Positions 10,344 through 21,836 of a stretch of DNA of 64,000 nt are shown here, one piece after another. The stretch lies in assembly GCA_030549205.1 (NCBI GenBank), contig JAUKTV010000005.1, positions 806,001 through 870,000 on the forward strand, given 5' to 3'. The DNA is from Apiosordaria backusii. Lineage: Eukaryota; Ascomycota; Sordariomycetes; Sordariales; Lasiosphaeriaceae. A model generated the notes under the pieces. It was not told where the DNA came from. It saw only the letters and a list, made by a program, of their open reading frames with translations, and did no database searches. The number at the start of each line of letters is the position of its first letter. The stretch's first letter is position 1. Both the position numbers and the translations under genes were made by a program.

Positions 10344-12009
10344 CTATTCTGAGTCTTTGCGGGTGGTCTCGTATCTAGAACGGAGTTCAACGTTAGCAAA
10401 CCGATATCAGACTCTAGCACTGCCAAGAAATCCGGGCGAAATAACGTACCTCTTGCCTCTGAACGCCCAAACGCCCCAGTTGCCGGCACTGATATCATGG
10501 GGATCCAGATCGTTCAAATCCCACCGGAGACTGCGGAACCGATTCTCACCGGGCTCCAGCAGGATGTCAAATTCACCGCGTGCCGTCTTGTTGACCCACG
10601 CGACATCGCGCTCCATATCCTCCTGTGTGTAGCCGGTGACGATGATGGGCGCCTTAGTTTCCAGGAGCATGGGAAGGGTTTCGACCCACTCGTGAGAGCT
10701 GGCTGGGTGACCCAAACCGGGGTGGAACATGACGAAGCAGTCAAAGTAGGGGTCATAAGGATAGAAGTGTCCGGTCTTGTGGAGTGTGTGGTAGTAGTCA
10801 ACGATGGTGCTAATCTTCATGGTTGGCCAGACTCGGTCTTCAACGATAGCACCGAAGGGGTTGGTGGCAGTACGCGGTGGAAGCGGGAACTCGTTGTCTC
10901 GGTTGGTCATGCTCTCGGGACCGATGAAGATTAAATGAATCCGCGAGCCGGGGAACACATGTGCCAGTTGCACCCAGACGTCCCGAGGAAGAGACGATTC
11001 GGCCCGGGCACCGAGAATGAACAGACGAACAGGTGGGGCTTCTACTCGAAGGCCCTTGATATCCATGCCGCCACCATTTTTAGGGGGGTGAAGCGTGTAT
11101 CGCAGAGCTGAAGTAACGTTAGACAGGCCGTCTACAGCAATTAGCAATCAAGGCTTAGGGGGTACACTTACCGCTGAAGCTCTTCAGACCCTCAGGGGTA
11201 AGCCTTCCTCCAGATTTCAGGTTGTATGGACTAAGCTCATGAAGCACGCTGGCAATTGTGACGGGATATGTCAATAATCTGGTGGCTTGTCTCATGCTTC
11301 GGTCATCGTCGATAGCATGGAAAGAGCGGGTGTATAAGAAGGTATCCCAGTTGGTCATGTTGATTAGTGCTTCGTCTATTTGCGGCCCAGCATATTCGAA
11401 CTCGGGGAAGAAGCGGCCGGAGCGGAGATCATGGTCGTCCTCGTTGATTTGTCTTAGGGTATCACAAATTTCCAAGTGCTTTTCATAATCATCGGCCCAA
11501 TGTTCCTTGGAGCAGGACACCGGAATGCCACAGTCGGGACACTCAAAGTCGACATGCGCAGGGGCCAGGTTTCCATGGGGTTGGTGATCAGGGTGATTGC
11601 AACGGGCATACTGCCTCATAAAAGCTGCTCTTTTCCGAATTTCAGGGATTGGGGAGTTTGTAAAAGAGTGGAAGAGGTCATCGGCTTCAAGAACTCTCTT
11701 CTTCTCGGTCTTGGTGGGTGATGGCGCACTGGATCCAAAGGCAACCCCGGAGGAGAAGCGCTTCGTGACGGAGGTAGGGGCAGCCTTGGAGCCAGCTGTG
11801 GCTTCGGGTCGTGGGAGGCTCAAGGCATTGCTATCGACGGCAAGTCGTGGAGGGGGGCATTTGCTGTGGACGGATCGTTGCTGTCGTTGTGAGGCCTGAA
11901 AAAGGCCACTGGGTAATCTGACCCCGGCTTGTCTTCTGAAAGAGACAGAACATTGGGTGCAAACTCTCGACAGCGCTGAGCGCGCCGCAAGATCTGCTGG
12001 GAGCGCCAT
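10344..12009 (-). CDS. MSS51: MSS51-like mitochondrial translational activator (508 aa)
   Basis: Exons in transcript order: 12009-11172, 11107-10450 and 10374-10344 (1527 nt, in frame), with introns of 64 and 75 nt. The start is the ATG at 12009; the longer open frame begins with TTG. The N-terminus is basic and Ser/Ala/Arg-rich, like a mitochondrial presequence. A MYND-like Mss51 zinc cluster follows, with Cys137, Cys157, Cys160, Cys166, His178 and Cys182, leading into the hallmark ICDTLRQINEDDHDLRSGR. The rest is the long conserved Mss51 C-terminal domain. In yeast Mss51 activates translation of COX1 mRNA and binds heme through Cys-Pro motifs. Here CPP (Cys51) and CPDC are visible, so heme sensing is possible but not shown. 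Divergent from RSE1, 428 bp apart. Confidence 0.92.
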
Positions 12010-12437
12010 TGAAAATTCGTTAAGCTGATGTCTTTCGATTGACTTTTGGAGCTCTTGGAGGTTCAAGAGCTCTGACGGCAGGTAGGTTGGCGCTCACCAA
12101 TCAATGCAGCTTAATTTAATTGACCCCACATCGGAGTAGCTCTAGGGAGAAAACGCACTGTCTTGTCTGCGACTGTTTGGGAGCTGCACAGTATGATGGC
12201 TAAAAGAACACGGTCTCGCTCTTGGCTTGGAGAAACGCGTGCTGTCAAGCGCACCCAAGCGCGGGGCGTGGTTGATCAGCTTCTTGCGTCCTCAATATTT
12301 TTCTGCCTGCCAGTGGAATTGGTCCTCAAGCTCACACCGACTCTCTACAACCCAAACATCGCGAGTTTTGATACCGAGTCCGCCAAAGTCCTTCTTCCCC
12401 AGTGAAGCCGCGCCGGCTTTCTGCGCGCCGAGCAACC
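12010..12437. promoter_or_regulatory. Divergent promoter MSS51 / RSE1
   Basis: 428 bp between two start codons on opposite strands, which must hold both promoters and leaders. It includes pyrimidine-rich stretches near 12290-12420 next to RSE1. No specific operator is recognised. Confidence 0.6.
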
Positions 12438-15400
12438 ATGGCGACCACTTCCAACATGTTCATGTATTCGTTGACGATCCAGCCGCCAACCACGATATCG
12501 CAAGCGTTGCTGGGTCAGTTCTCGGGGACCAAAGAACAACAAATTATCACGGCTTCAGGCTCTCGCCTCACACTTCTCCGACCAGACCCAAGACAGGGCA
12601 AGGTCAACACTATAATATCCCATGATGTTTTTGGGATTATCAGGGCTATTGCCTCCTTCCGCCTTGCTGGCAGCCACAAGGGTAAGTCTCACTGCTGTCT
12701 TTCCCCATCCTCAATATCTTGGACACTTAGTGATTCGGTATCCGCTCCGCAGCTTTGGCGGCATGATGATCCTCCGCCTTGACTCGAAGCGGTTGTCCTC
12801 GGATGGAAAACAGGGGGCTTTTGCGACGAACCTTTGCTAAAACATGTATGCGCCTAGACTATATCATCCTCGCGACAGACTCGGGCCGCATTGCCATCAT
12901 CGAGTACTTGCCCAAGACCAACAGATTCAATCGCATACACCTAGAGACGTTTGGAAAGTCAGGTGCTCGACGTGTCGTACCCGGCCAATATCTAGCCGCC
13001 GATCCTAAGGGAAGGGCTTGTCTAATCGCCGCGCTCGAGAAAAACAAGCTTGTCTACGTCCTCAACCGAAATGCCCAAGCAGAGCTCACCATCTCCTCGC
13101 CATTGGAAGCACACAAGCCCGGCGTCTTGGTACTATCACTTGTCGCCCTCGATGTAGGATATGCCAATCCTGTATTCGCGGCTCTGGAACTCGACTACAC
13201 TGAGGCAGATCAGGACCCGACTGGGCAGGCTGGCCAGGAACCGGAAGCACAGCTTGTGTACTACGAACTCGATCTCGGTCTGAACCATGTCGTTCGCAAA
13301 TGGTCTGACGCTGTGGACTCAACCTCTTCGCTTCTTTTCCAGGTCCCTGGTGGTAGCGACGGTCCTAGTGGTGTTTTGGTTTGCGGAGAGGAAAATGTTA
13401 CCTATCGACACTCGAATCAAGAAGCTTTCCGAGTACCAATTCCACGCCGGCGCGGTGCCACCGAAGATCCTCAGAGAAAACGAACCATTGTCTCAGGAGT
13501 TATGCACAAGCTCAAGGGGAGCGCAGGTGCCTTCTTCTTCCTGCTTCAGACAGAAGATGGAGATCTCTTCAAAGTGACGCTGGATATGGTAGAGGACGAC
13601 AATGGAAACCCGACCGGAGAGGTGAAACGTCTCAAGATCAAATACTTTGACACCATCCCAATAGCCACGAGTCTCTGCATTCTCAAGAGTGGCTTCCTCT
13701 TCGTAGCAAGCGAGTTTGGCAACCATTCCCTTTACCAATTCGAAAAGCTGGGCGATGATGACGAGGAACTCGAGTTTTCGAGCGAGGAGTTTCCAACAGA
13801 CCCTCGTGCTGCGTATAATCCGGTTTACTTCTATCCCCGGCCATTGGAAAACCTTACGCTGGTCGAGAGTATCGACTCGATGAACCCACAGGTAGACTGC
13901 AAAGTGGCCAACTTGACCGGGGAGGACGCACCACAGATCTACTCGGTTTGCGGTAGCGGGGCAAGAAGTTCTTTTCGCATGCTCAAGCATGGGCTGGAGG
14001 TATCGGAAATCGTTGCCTCTGAGCTCCCCGGCACACCCGCTGCAGTTTGGACAACCAAGCTCACAAAGTATGATGAATATGATGCCTACATTGTGCTCTC
14101 GTTCACCAACGCGACGTTGGTATTGAGCATCGGAGAAACCGTCGAGGAAGTCAGCGACAGTGGGTTTCTTACCACAGTACCAACATTGGCTGTCCAACAG
14201 CTCGGCGAGGAAGGCCTCATTCAGGTTCACCCGAAGGGTATAAGACACATCGTTCAGGGCCGTGTCAATGAATGGCCAGCACCTCAGCATCGTTCAATTG
14301 TGGCCGCCGCCACCAACGAGAACCAGGTCGTCATCGCACTGAGCTCGGGAGAGATTGTCTACTTCGAGATGGACGCCGACGGGTCGCTTGCCGAGTACGA
14401 CGAGAAGAAGGAAATGTCTGGCACTGTGACGTCTCTCAGTTTGGGAAAGGTGCCAGAAGGTCTTAGGCGGAGTTCTTTCTTGGCTGTTGGGTGTGACGAC
14501 TGCACTGTTCGCATTCTCAGCCTTGACCCAGAATCTACCCTCGAGATGAAATCGATTCAGGCTCTCACAGCAGCGCCATCGTCACTTTCCATCATGTCCA
14601 TGGAAGACTCTTTCGGAGGCACCACTCTCTATCTGCATATTGGCTTACATTCTGGCGTCTACCTCAGAACTGTCCTGGACGAAGTCACTGGCGAGTTGAC
14701 AGATACCCGTCAAAAGTTCCTGGGGCCCAAGCCAACCAAGCTTTTCCAGGTTTCCGTACAGGGTCGACCATGCGTTCTCGCACTCAACTCCCGGCCGTGG
14801 CTAGGTTATACGGACCCTATCACCAAGGGCTTTGTGATGACACCTCTGAGCTATGTCGATCTCGAGTATGGATGGAATTTTAGCAGCGAGCAGTGTCTGG
14901 AAGGCATGGTTGGTATCCATGCCAACTTCCTCAGGTATGTCATTTTCTGTATATTTCCACATGCTGCATGATGATAAAAGGGATTCCTATGCAAATTGCT
15001 ATGAGGCTTGATTACGACACCAGTTGTATCAATTGTTCCTTCTGAAGCAGCTTTTTCACACCTACTTTCAATGCTTTCTCAATTGATAGTTCGCTTGCTG
15101 ACTGGATCCTAGAATCTTCACAATCGAAAAGCTTGGGGACAACATGATTCAAAAGTCAATTCCTCTCACTTATACTCCCAAGCGGCTGGTCAAGCACCCC
15201 GACCAACCCTACTTTTACACCATCGAAGCCGACAACAATACTCTCCCGCCCGAGCTCCGGGAACAGCTGTTGGCTCAATCAAATACTAATGGTGACACAG
15301 CCATCCTGCCGCCAGAGGAGTTCGGCTATCCCAAGGCCAGGAATCGGTGGGCATCTTGCATCAGCGTCGTTGACCCAGTCAGTGATGAGCCAAGTGTTCT

Positions 15401-16488
15401 CAACCGGGTCGATCTCGACAACAATGAAGCTGCCGTCAGTGCTGCTGTCGTGTCCTTTGCTAGCCAAGACGGCGAGAGCTTCCTGATTGTGGGTACCGGT
15501 AAAGACATGATCCTTAACCCCCGGCAATTCAGCGAAGGCTATATTCACGTCTACCGCTTCCACGACGAAGGCCGCGACCTCGAGTTCATCCACAAGACCA
15601 AGATCGAGGAACCCCCCATGGCGCTCATCCCCTTCCAAGGCCGCCTCCTTGCTGGCATCGGCAAGACTCTGAGAGTTTACGACCTCGGTCTCAAGCAGCT
15701 CCTCCGCAAGGCCCAAGCCGAGATCGCCCCTCAGCTTATCGTATCACTCCAAACCCAAGGCAACCGTATCATCGTCGGCGACCTCCAACAGGGAATCACC
15801 TTTGTTGTCTACAAGCCGGAAAGCAACAAGCTGCTTGCTTTCGCAGACGACTCGATCAACAGGTGGACGACCTGCACAGCCATGGTCGACTACGAATCCG
15901 TCGCCGGCGGAGACAAGTTCGGCAACGTGTGGATCCTCCGTGCCCCTGAGCGCGCCTCTCAAGAGTCGGACGAGCCAGGGTCAGAAATCCAGCTTGTTCA
16001 CGCAAAGAGTTACCTGCATGGCGCGCCTAATCGGGCGGCGCTCATGGCTCACTTCTATACCCAGGACCTCCCGACCAGTATCACCAAAACCAACCTTGTT
16101 GTCGGTGGCCAGGACGTTTTGTTATGGAGCGGGATTCAGGGCACAGTGGGCGTGTTGATTCCGTTTGTAAGCCGGGAAGACGTTGATTTCTTCCAGAGCT
16201 TGGAAAGCCACATGAGAGCGGAGGATCCGCCGCTGGGGGGAGGGATCATTTGATTTACCGGGGGTACTATGTCCCCGTGAAGGGGGTGATTGATGGGGAT
16301 CTGTGCGAGAGGTTTAGCTTGCTGCCGAATGATAAGAAGCAGATGATTGCTGGGGAGTTGGATAGGAGCGTGAGGGAGATTGAGAGGAAGATTTCGGTGA
16401 GTTTTTTTACCCAACCGTGAGAGAGAGAGATGGGGTATGTTTTTGCTAACGAAGAAATTAGGATATCCGCACTAGGTCTGCTTTCTAA
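12438..16488 (+). CDS. RSE1: Splicing factor RSE1 / SF3B3 (about 1210 aa), one apparent frameshift
   Basis: Exons 12438-12681, 12858-14934, 15113-16396 and 16462-16488, introns of 176, 178 and 65 nt. The start MATTSNMFMYSLTIQP and the tail DIRTRSAF match the family. The protein is the beta-propeller subunit of SF3b in the U2 snRNP (MMS1-like N-terminal part, CPSF_A C-terminal part). The exon sum is 3632 nt, one short of a multiple of three. In the third exon the frame breaks at a run of six G (16235-16240), giving a stop at 16251-16253. The next frame carries the conserved block YRGYYVPVKGVIDGDLCER up to the last intron. With one more base the CDS is 3633 nt, 1210 residues, the usual size. 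The gene is essential in yeasts, so an assembly error is likelier than a null allele. Confidence 0.93.
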
Positions 16489-16955
16489 GCGGTCGGAGCT
16501 GAGTTGAAAACAAGTTGGTGGTGGGGGGCAGGCGGAATGAACGACATACATGGCTGGGTTGAAGATGGGGGAGTAAATATGCCCACATGCGTACCGTATA
16601 CACACTAAAACTGTAACTGCTTATAATGATGTTCATTGGGGTTGTCGAAGTCTAAAAGCGGGTGAGGCTTTCATTAGTTTTGGACAGGGTGTTATGGAGT
16701 CACGCTGGCTTTTTTGGGCGTGAACTACAGTTGTAAATAAAATGTGTGTCAATAAGAGTTTGAGATAAAGAGCGTCTGATACCAAAAGCCACCTCAAGTC
16801 TAACGCCCTGTGCCACGTATATATGCATGTATATCCTGCCTTATGTATCCCTAATCAAACCCTAATCAAACCATCATCATCCCATTCATTACTCATTTCA
16901 GAATTCACCCTCCGTATCTTACAATCACCCTCCTCCGTTCTACTCCTACTGGCCG
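16489..16955. other. Convergent 3' region RSE1 / LysM gene
   Basis: 467 bp between two stop codons facing each other. It contains AATAAA-like polyadenylation sequence near 16736 and the direct repeat CCCTAATCAAA twice at 16850-16871. No gene is seen. Confidence 0.5.
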
Positions 16956-18007
16956 CTAGCCTAGTAGACCCCCCATTAACCCCCTTATAGCCCTCCCCCT
17001 CCCCTTCTTTTTCACATCCCCCTTCCTCATCGGATTCGCCCTCTCCCACTCGACATCGTCCCTGTACCTGCTGAGCGCCTCCTGAAAATCATACCCCGCC
17101 CCCTCTAGGTACGTCACCGCGATGTCATAATCGTGCTCTTTGGTGGCAACCATCCACCGACGGATTTTTCCTTTGCGGGCTTCTTCTTCCTCGCCTTCGT
17201 GAGGGCGGGGGGAGAGGGAGACAGTCCCCTTTTTGCAGTGGGATGCTGGGATCAGGATTGCGCGGCGGGCGGGGAGGAGGTGGTCGGAGGTGAGGTTGTT
17301 ATAGGAGCGTAGAAGGGAATGTGGGATATGGTACAAGAGGGAGAGGGAGGGGATGGAGTCGTGGGGGGTGAGGAAGTGGAGGATGTCTTCCCCTTCTTCT
17401 TCTTCGTCTTGGGAGGGGGATTTGGTTGATGAAATAGGGGTTGGGGGGTTGAAGGATGACAGGGATGATGATGTGTAAGCTGGTGGGAGTTCCGTGTATG
17501 GTGGTGGAGTGTCGTCGTCGGTGTCTTCTGCCTCTTGTATTTCTGGCTCTGGTGGTGGGAGGGAAACTGTGACAGAGCGGGTATGGTTTGGTGAAGAGGA
17601 GGAAGAGGAGGATCTCCCTGAGCTCTGGCAGTAGGGGCAGTAGGTTAGGAAGCGGGGGTTCTTCTGTTACACAGGGCTATTGTGTTAGTGCTTCTCATGA
17701 CTACTATCACATGGATATAAGTGGTTTTGGTGTTTGCTGTTGTTCAAAGTGTCCTATTGCCAAGGATTGAGGCGGAGGAAATCATGCGTATGCGTACAGA
17801 TATGCAGTCAGCGCAGATTATGCGGGCGCAACAGCTCAATCTTTGATGGTAGAGTTTCTGATCTCTGCCGTCCTCATCGTCGGATACGGGCTTCTCGGAT
17901 GAGACGTCTGATGGAGGGAGTGGACGGGAAGAGATGGTGGATAGGAGGGTTGCGCATGTGCAGCAGGCCTCTTCCCGTCTCCTTCCTCCTGGGCGTATCA
18001 GTGTCAT
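16956..18007 (-). CDS. Intracellular LysM-domain protein with Cys-rich N-terminus (305 aa)
   Basis: Exons in transcript order: 18007-17798 and 17663-16956, a 134-nt intron in phase 0 (donor GTACGC, acceptor GTAACAG), total 918 nt. The N-terminal 85 residues carry paired cysteines (ACCTC, SCCARIICADC) continuing across the intron into NPRFLTYCPYC, a probable zinc-binding module. An acidic/Pro/Ser linker follows. A LysM domain (EDILHFLTPHDSIPSLSLLY to PARRAILIPAS) comes next, then a helical UBA-like tail (HDYDIAVTYLEGAGYDFQEALSRY) and a basic end. No signal peptide is present, so this belongs to the non-secreted fungal LysM type, not the chitin-binding effectors. The longer open frame starts at GTG, so the ATG at 18007 was chosen. 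Function unknown. Confidence 0.8.
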
Positions 18008-19377
18008 TCTTGCCGGGGTTGATTTACGGTATGCGAGGGCTTTGGTACCCGCGGTCGAGACCGAGGAGAACACAAAAGAGGCTGTATGTTGCGGATTACC
18101 AGATTTGGAATACGGTTTCTGAGATCTTGGGAGGTTATGGCGGAGATATGAAAAGGTTACGGAATAAGTGATGGAATTCTCGGGATAGCTCGCATCTTTG
18201 GTAGTATTGGTGGCGGTTGACGTCTTCGATGGCCGTGGGGGGCAAGGGGCACCTCGAGGGACGGCCGTTATCGATAAGCCGAGACATGGCTGCCCCAGTA
18301 GTCACCCCACTTTACCCCGCGGACATTTCGACCTCGAATCTGAAGTTTTGAAGAAAAGAAGCGGGAACCTGTTCCATTTGTTGCATGGCCAATATCTCCG
18401 ACTTTTTCCCACGAGGCGTCAAAGTATCATGGCATCCCGCATGGGGCTCGATCGGTCTGTGAATGGATCACCGGGTTCCGAACATCCCAGCAGCTTCAGG
18501 GAAGTCCTACCACAGTAGGTGGATGACAAGTCAACACCGACACCGCTTTGCGGGGTTCGGTCGAACCTGAGCCGTCAAAAGACATCGCGGCTGTCGATGA
18601 CTAGAGGAGACGACGATTATTGGCCGTTGGGTGCGGCCCGTCAAGGGTTATAGCTCTTCCATGTGACTGGTTGCCAATCGGCATTTTTACTGTGCAGTAG
18701 TTTTGTGTTCTCCTTCCATGGGCCCGGTGGGCGCCGAGACGCCAGCGTTGATGCGGTGAGATGGGGACATCATGCACCTATTCCCGAATGGGCCATTCAG
18801 CCATCCCGTTGGGCCTCTCCAAACAAGCGCGAGCGAATTGCCCTGGGGGAGGCTGGCTGCCAGGCTTCCGTTAAAAGGACATCAACGGCTTACGGCGGCT
18901 TGCGCGGGGGACACACACACGAGACATGGGCGAATCAAGAGGCATATCTCGCGTGTTTGGTGTATTCTGGTGTCTTTGTATCACAGCAACACGGCCTCAT
19001 GTGTCCGGAAATCTTTGACTTTTTGTCCCATGTTGCAGCTGGAGGAAGGGCCTGCGGGGCTAGCCGCAAGGTGTCAGTGAAAACGCGCGGTGGGTCGGCT
19101 CTAGATTCCGTGTGTCCATGGATGTCGCAACTCCTTAGGTTCTTCAGTCCCTAGTCCCTGGTGGCTGGCACTTGAAACCTGGGAAGGTTCGGGTATTTGA
19201 GGACAGGAGGTCCCGACTCGCACGAAGAGATGCCTCGTTCCCGTTCCTAGGTCGTTCATTGCTTCTCCGCTGCTCTCCCGAACTCCAGGGTCCGCCAAGA
19301 GATATTCAAGACAACCAGTTGCTAGTCGGCGAGAGCTAAGAGAGCTTAGCTGAGTGCCAATCCGAACTGCCAAAGTC
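18008..19377. promoter_or_regulatory. Divergent intergenic region LysM gene / IAH1
   Basis: 1.37 kb between opposing start codons, holding both promoters. Short open frames here show no family resemblance. No regulatory motif was identified with confidence. Confidence 0.4.
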
Positions 19378-20361
19378 ATGGCGGTAAGTCTCCGGTGATA
19401 CAAGTCAAGACGGACTTCATATGGGAAATCAGAGCTGATAATGAATGCTACCATGACCCCGCCAGACCTCTTATCCTCAGATCGTCCTATTCGGCGACTC
19501 TATTTTTCAAGGCGTTGTCGAACTTGTAAACGGCTTCTCCTTTCAGGCTGCTCTGCAATCAAGTTAGTCGCAACAACTCGTTAATTACATGAGACCTTTC
19601 ACGGCTAACCTGGTTGTCCTTATCAGAGGTCCTTCGCCGATATGATGTTATCAACCGTGGGCTCTCTGGCTATAACACCTCTAACGCCCTAGCTGTCCTG
19701 CCCCAGGTCTTCTCTGCGCCTGGTCCGGGTGTGCCGAAGATCGAGTACTTGGTTTGTTGAGCTTGATATAACGCCTAGTATACCTCTTAGACTAATCATG
19801 TGCGGTCAGTTCATTCTCCTTGGGGCCAATGATGCTTGTGTCCCGCTGCCAACAAACCACCAGCATGTTCCCCTCGACAAATACAAAATCAACTTGCAGC
19901 GCATCATCACACATCCTACCATCGCAGCTCATAAGCCCAAGATTTTCCTTATCACCCCACCACCGCTTGACGAGATCCGTATCACCGAGCTCGACCTCGC
20001 TTCCGGGCATCCTTCGGCGACAAGGCATGCCAAGATCAGCGCGTCATATTCAGAGGCTGTCCGGCAAGTGGTCGCCGAGAACCCCGGTGTTACCCTAGTT
20101 GATCTCTGGAAGGCCATAATGGACACTGCTATCGCAAAGACACCGACGTTCAACCCTAACGGCCCACCTCTCGGCTACCCAGAAGGCCAGCGTGGATATC
20201 TGGAGCATCTCCTGCCAGATGGTCTCCACCTGAGCTCAGAGTCGTACCGCATCTTCTACGCTCTTGTCAGCTCCTTTGTCGACTCTAATGATGAGGCTAG
20301 AGTGCTTCCAGAATGGAGGTTGGCGCCGTGGCTCGAAGAGGACGCCTATCTCAGGGGTTGA
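19378..20361 (+). CDS. IAH1: Isoamyl acetate-hydrolysing esterase, GDSL/SGNH family (259 aa)
   Basis: Exons 19378-19383, 19466-19562, 19627-19751 and 19810-20361; introns of 82, 64 and 58 nt; total 780 nt. The first coding exon is only six bases (ATG GCG). The joined start MATSYPQIVLFGDSIF fits the family. SGNH blocks: block I GDS with Ser14, block II Gly in NRGLSGYNT, block III GAND (Asn83, Asp84), block V DGLH with Asp213 and His216. All catalytic residues are present. It should hydrolyse acetate esters such as isoamyl acetate in the cytosol. Size is typical of the family. Confidence 0.9.
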
Positions 20362-21836
20362 GGTTGTTGGTTGAAAAGATGGAACATCTGTGTGTGCCCC
20401 GCTGTCAGTCCCATCACAGATCTCGAAGTGAGAAGACCCTGGAAACAGCGGGGTCCACCAGATAAAGTCTTGCCAAGACATTCGAGAATCCTACCTTGGC
20501 GTAGGTACCGTGTACATACGATTAGGTACTTTCGTCGCTTCATTTTACACGTTATGTTTATCACAAACGAATGGTTCCAGTCTCTCGTGAAAGGTCCAGT
20601 ATATATAACTAAGTCAATAACTCAACCACACTACAACAAGCTCGACGGGATCTTGCAGAAAGCAAAGAACCGCGTGTAAAGGGAGGAACAAGGGCAGTGT
20701 CGTCAAGTACTGTGTTTAGAGTTTTTCAGCACAGACAGCTTAGTCATGGGCTTGATGTGGCTAGCTTCCCTGCAGCTGGCGGACAAGGCTCGGTCCCTCT
20801 GAACTTCAGACGCTGTTTAAGCCGACCCAACCTCCACTGGTTGGACCTTGTTGGCCCTGACGGCGACAGAGCAAAGCAATCAACTGTGTGTCGTTTGGAC
20901 CACTGCCTCTCTCAGCTCTACACCATCACCGAGCATCCCAGACCGACATCGATTTCGACGATACTTTCCATACCGTTCATCCTCTTCTTATTAATAATCA
21001 GTCTGCTGAGGGGCCACTTTCTTTGGCTCTTGTGCACGACCACGACCACAACCACGACCGACGGAAACACGCCTCCTGCATTCCCCAACCATTCGCCGGC
21101 AGCACCTCTTTGTTTCGCGCGGCATAGAGTGCACGATTAGATCTGGCGTGCCTAGAAACACTATTATTTCCTACCTGGTGTTTCCTCTGCATTCTCTGGG
21201 TTCGCTGATCTGCGGGAACTTACATCTGCAACTCTATTTTCTCGATTGTGCACACCTCCCAACGCATCGTGTCCCCCGATCTCCCACAAACCTCATTTGC
21301 ATCATTGTCGCCCTTAATCAGGGACCATCTGAGAGCCAGTTCTTTTCCGAACCCATCGCGTTTCCACCGTGACCTCTGACCCGCGATTTCGAAGTGCCCA
21401 TCCGACCACTATTTGGCCATTTCCCACCCTCCCTTCCAGCGAGTAGGTTCCGGATTCCCCCTACGGTCGCTCCGACTTTTCAACGGACCAGCAAGCACTC
21501 CCAACGTCGAGCTAGCTGTTGTCAACCACTCACTGTATCGACCGTAGCAGTCAACGCCGATATTCAGCCTACTTGGAAGCCCTGGGGGATGCGGGGGGTG
21601 GTGGACCTCGATAATTGAAGCAGGTCAAGCGTCGAGGTCGAACAAATAAACCAAATTACACATCAGAAGAGAATCGAATCTCCAGGTCAAGTTACTCGTG
21701 CCGGCCAACAGCCTCGAGGACACTTTTGCCCAGCGACATTTGTTGAAGATTCATCCTCCTCCCGCTCCCCCGCCGGTCTTCTGGTGCTTGAAATACATTT
21801 GGTAATCAAGAGTCGCTTCCGCATTCTTGTTTGGGC
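20362..21836. promoter_or_regulatory. Upstream region and probable long leader of the PAM2 protein gene
   Basis: 1.47 kb between the IAH1 stop and the next start on the same strand. The 3' half is C/T-rich like a long 5' leader and contains several short upstream ATGs. A short CCACGAC-type repeat is present near 21037-21060. No coding region is supported. Confidence 0.45.

Noticed and set aside
13493..14290. 265-codon minus-strand ORF
   Set aside because: Antisense shadow of conserved RSE1 coding sequence.
16160..16260. Extra intron to explain the RSE1 frame change
   Set aside because: Sequence on both sides is conserved RSE1 protein; no GT-AG pair can change frame without deleting conserved residues.
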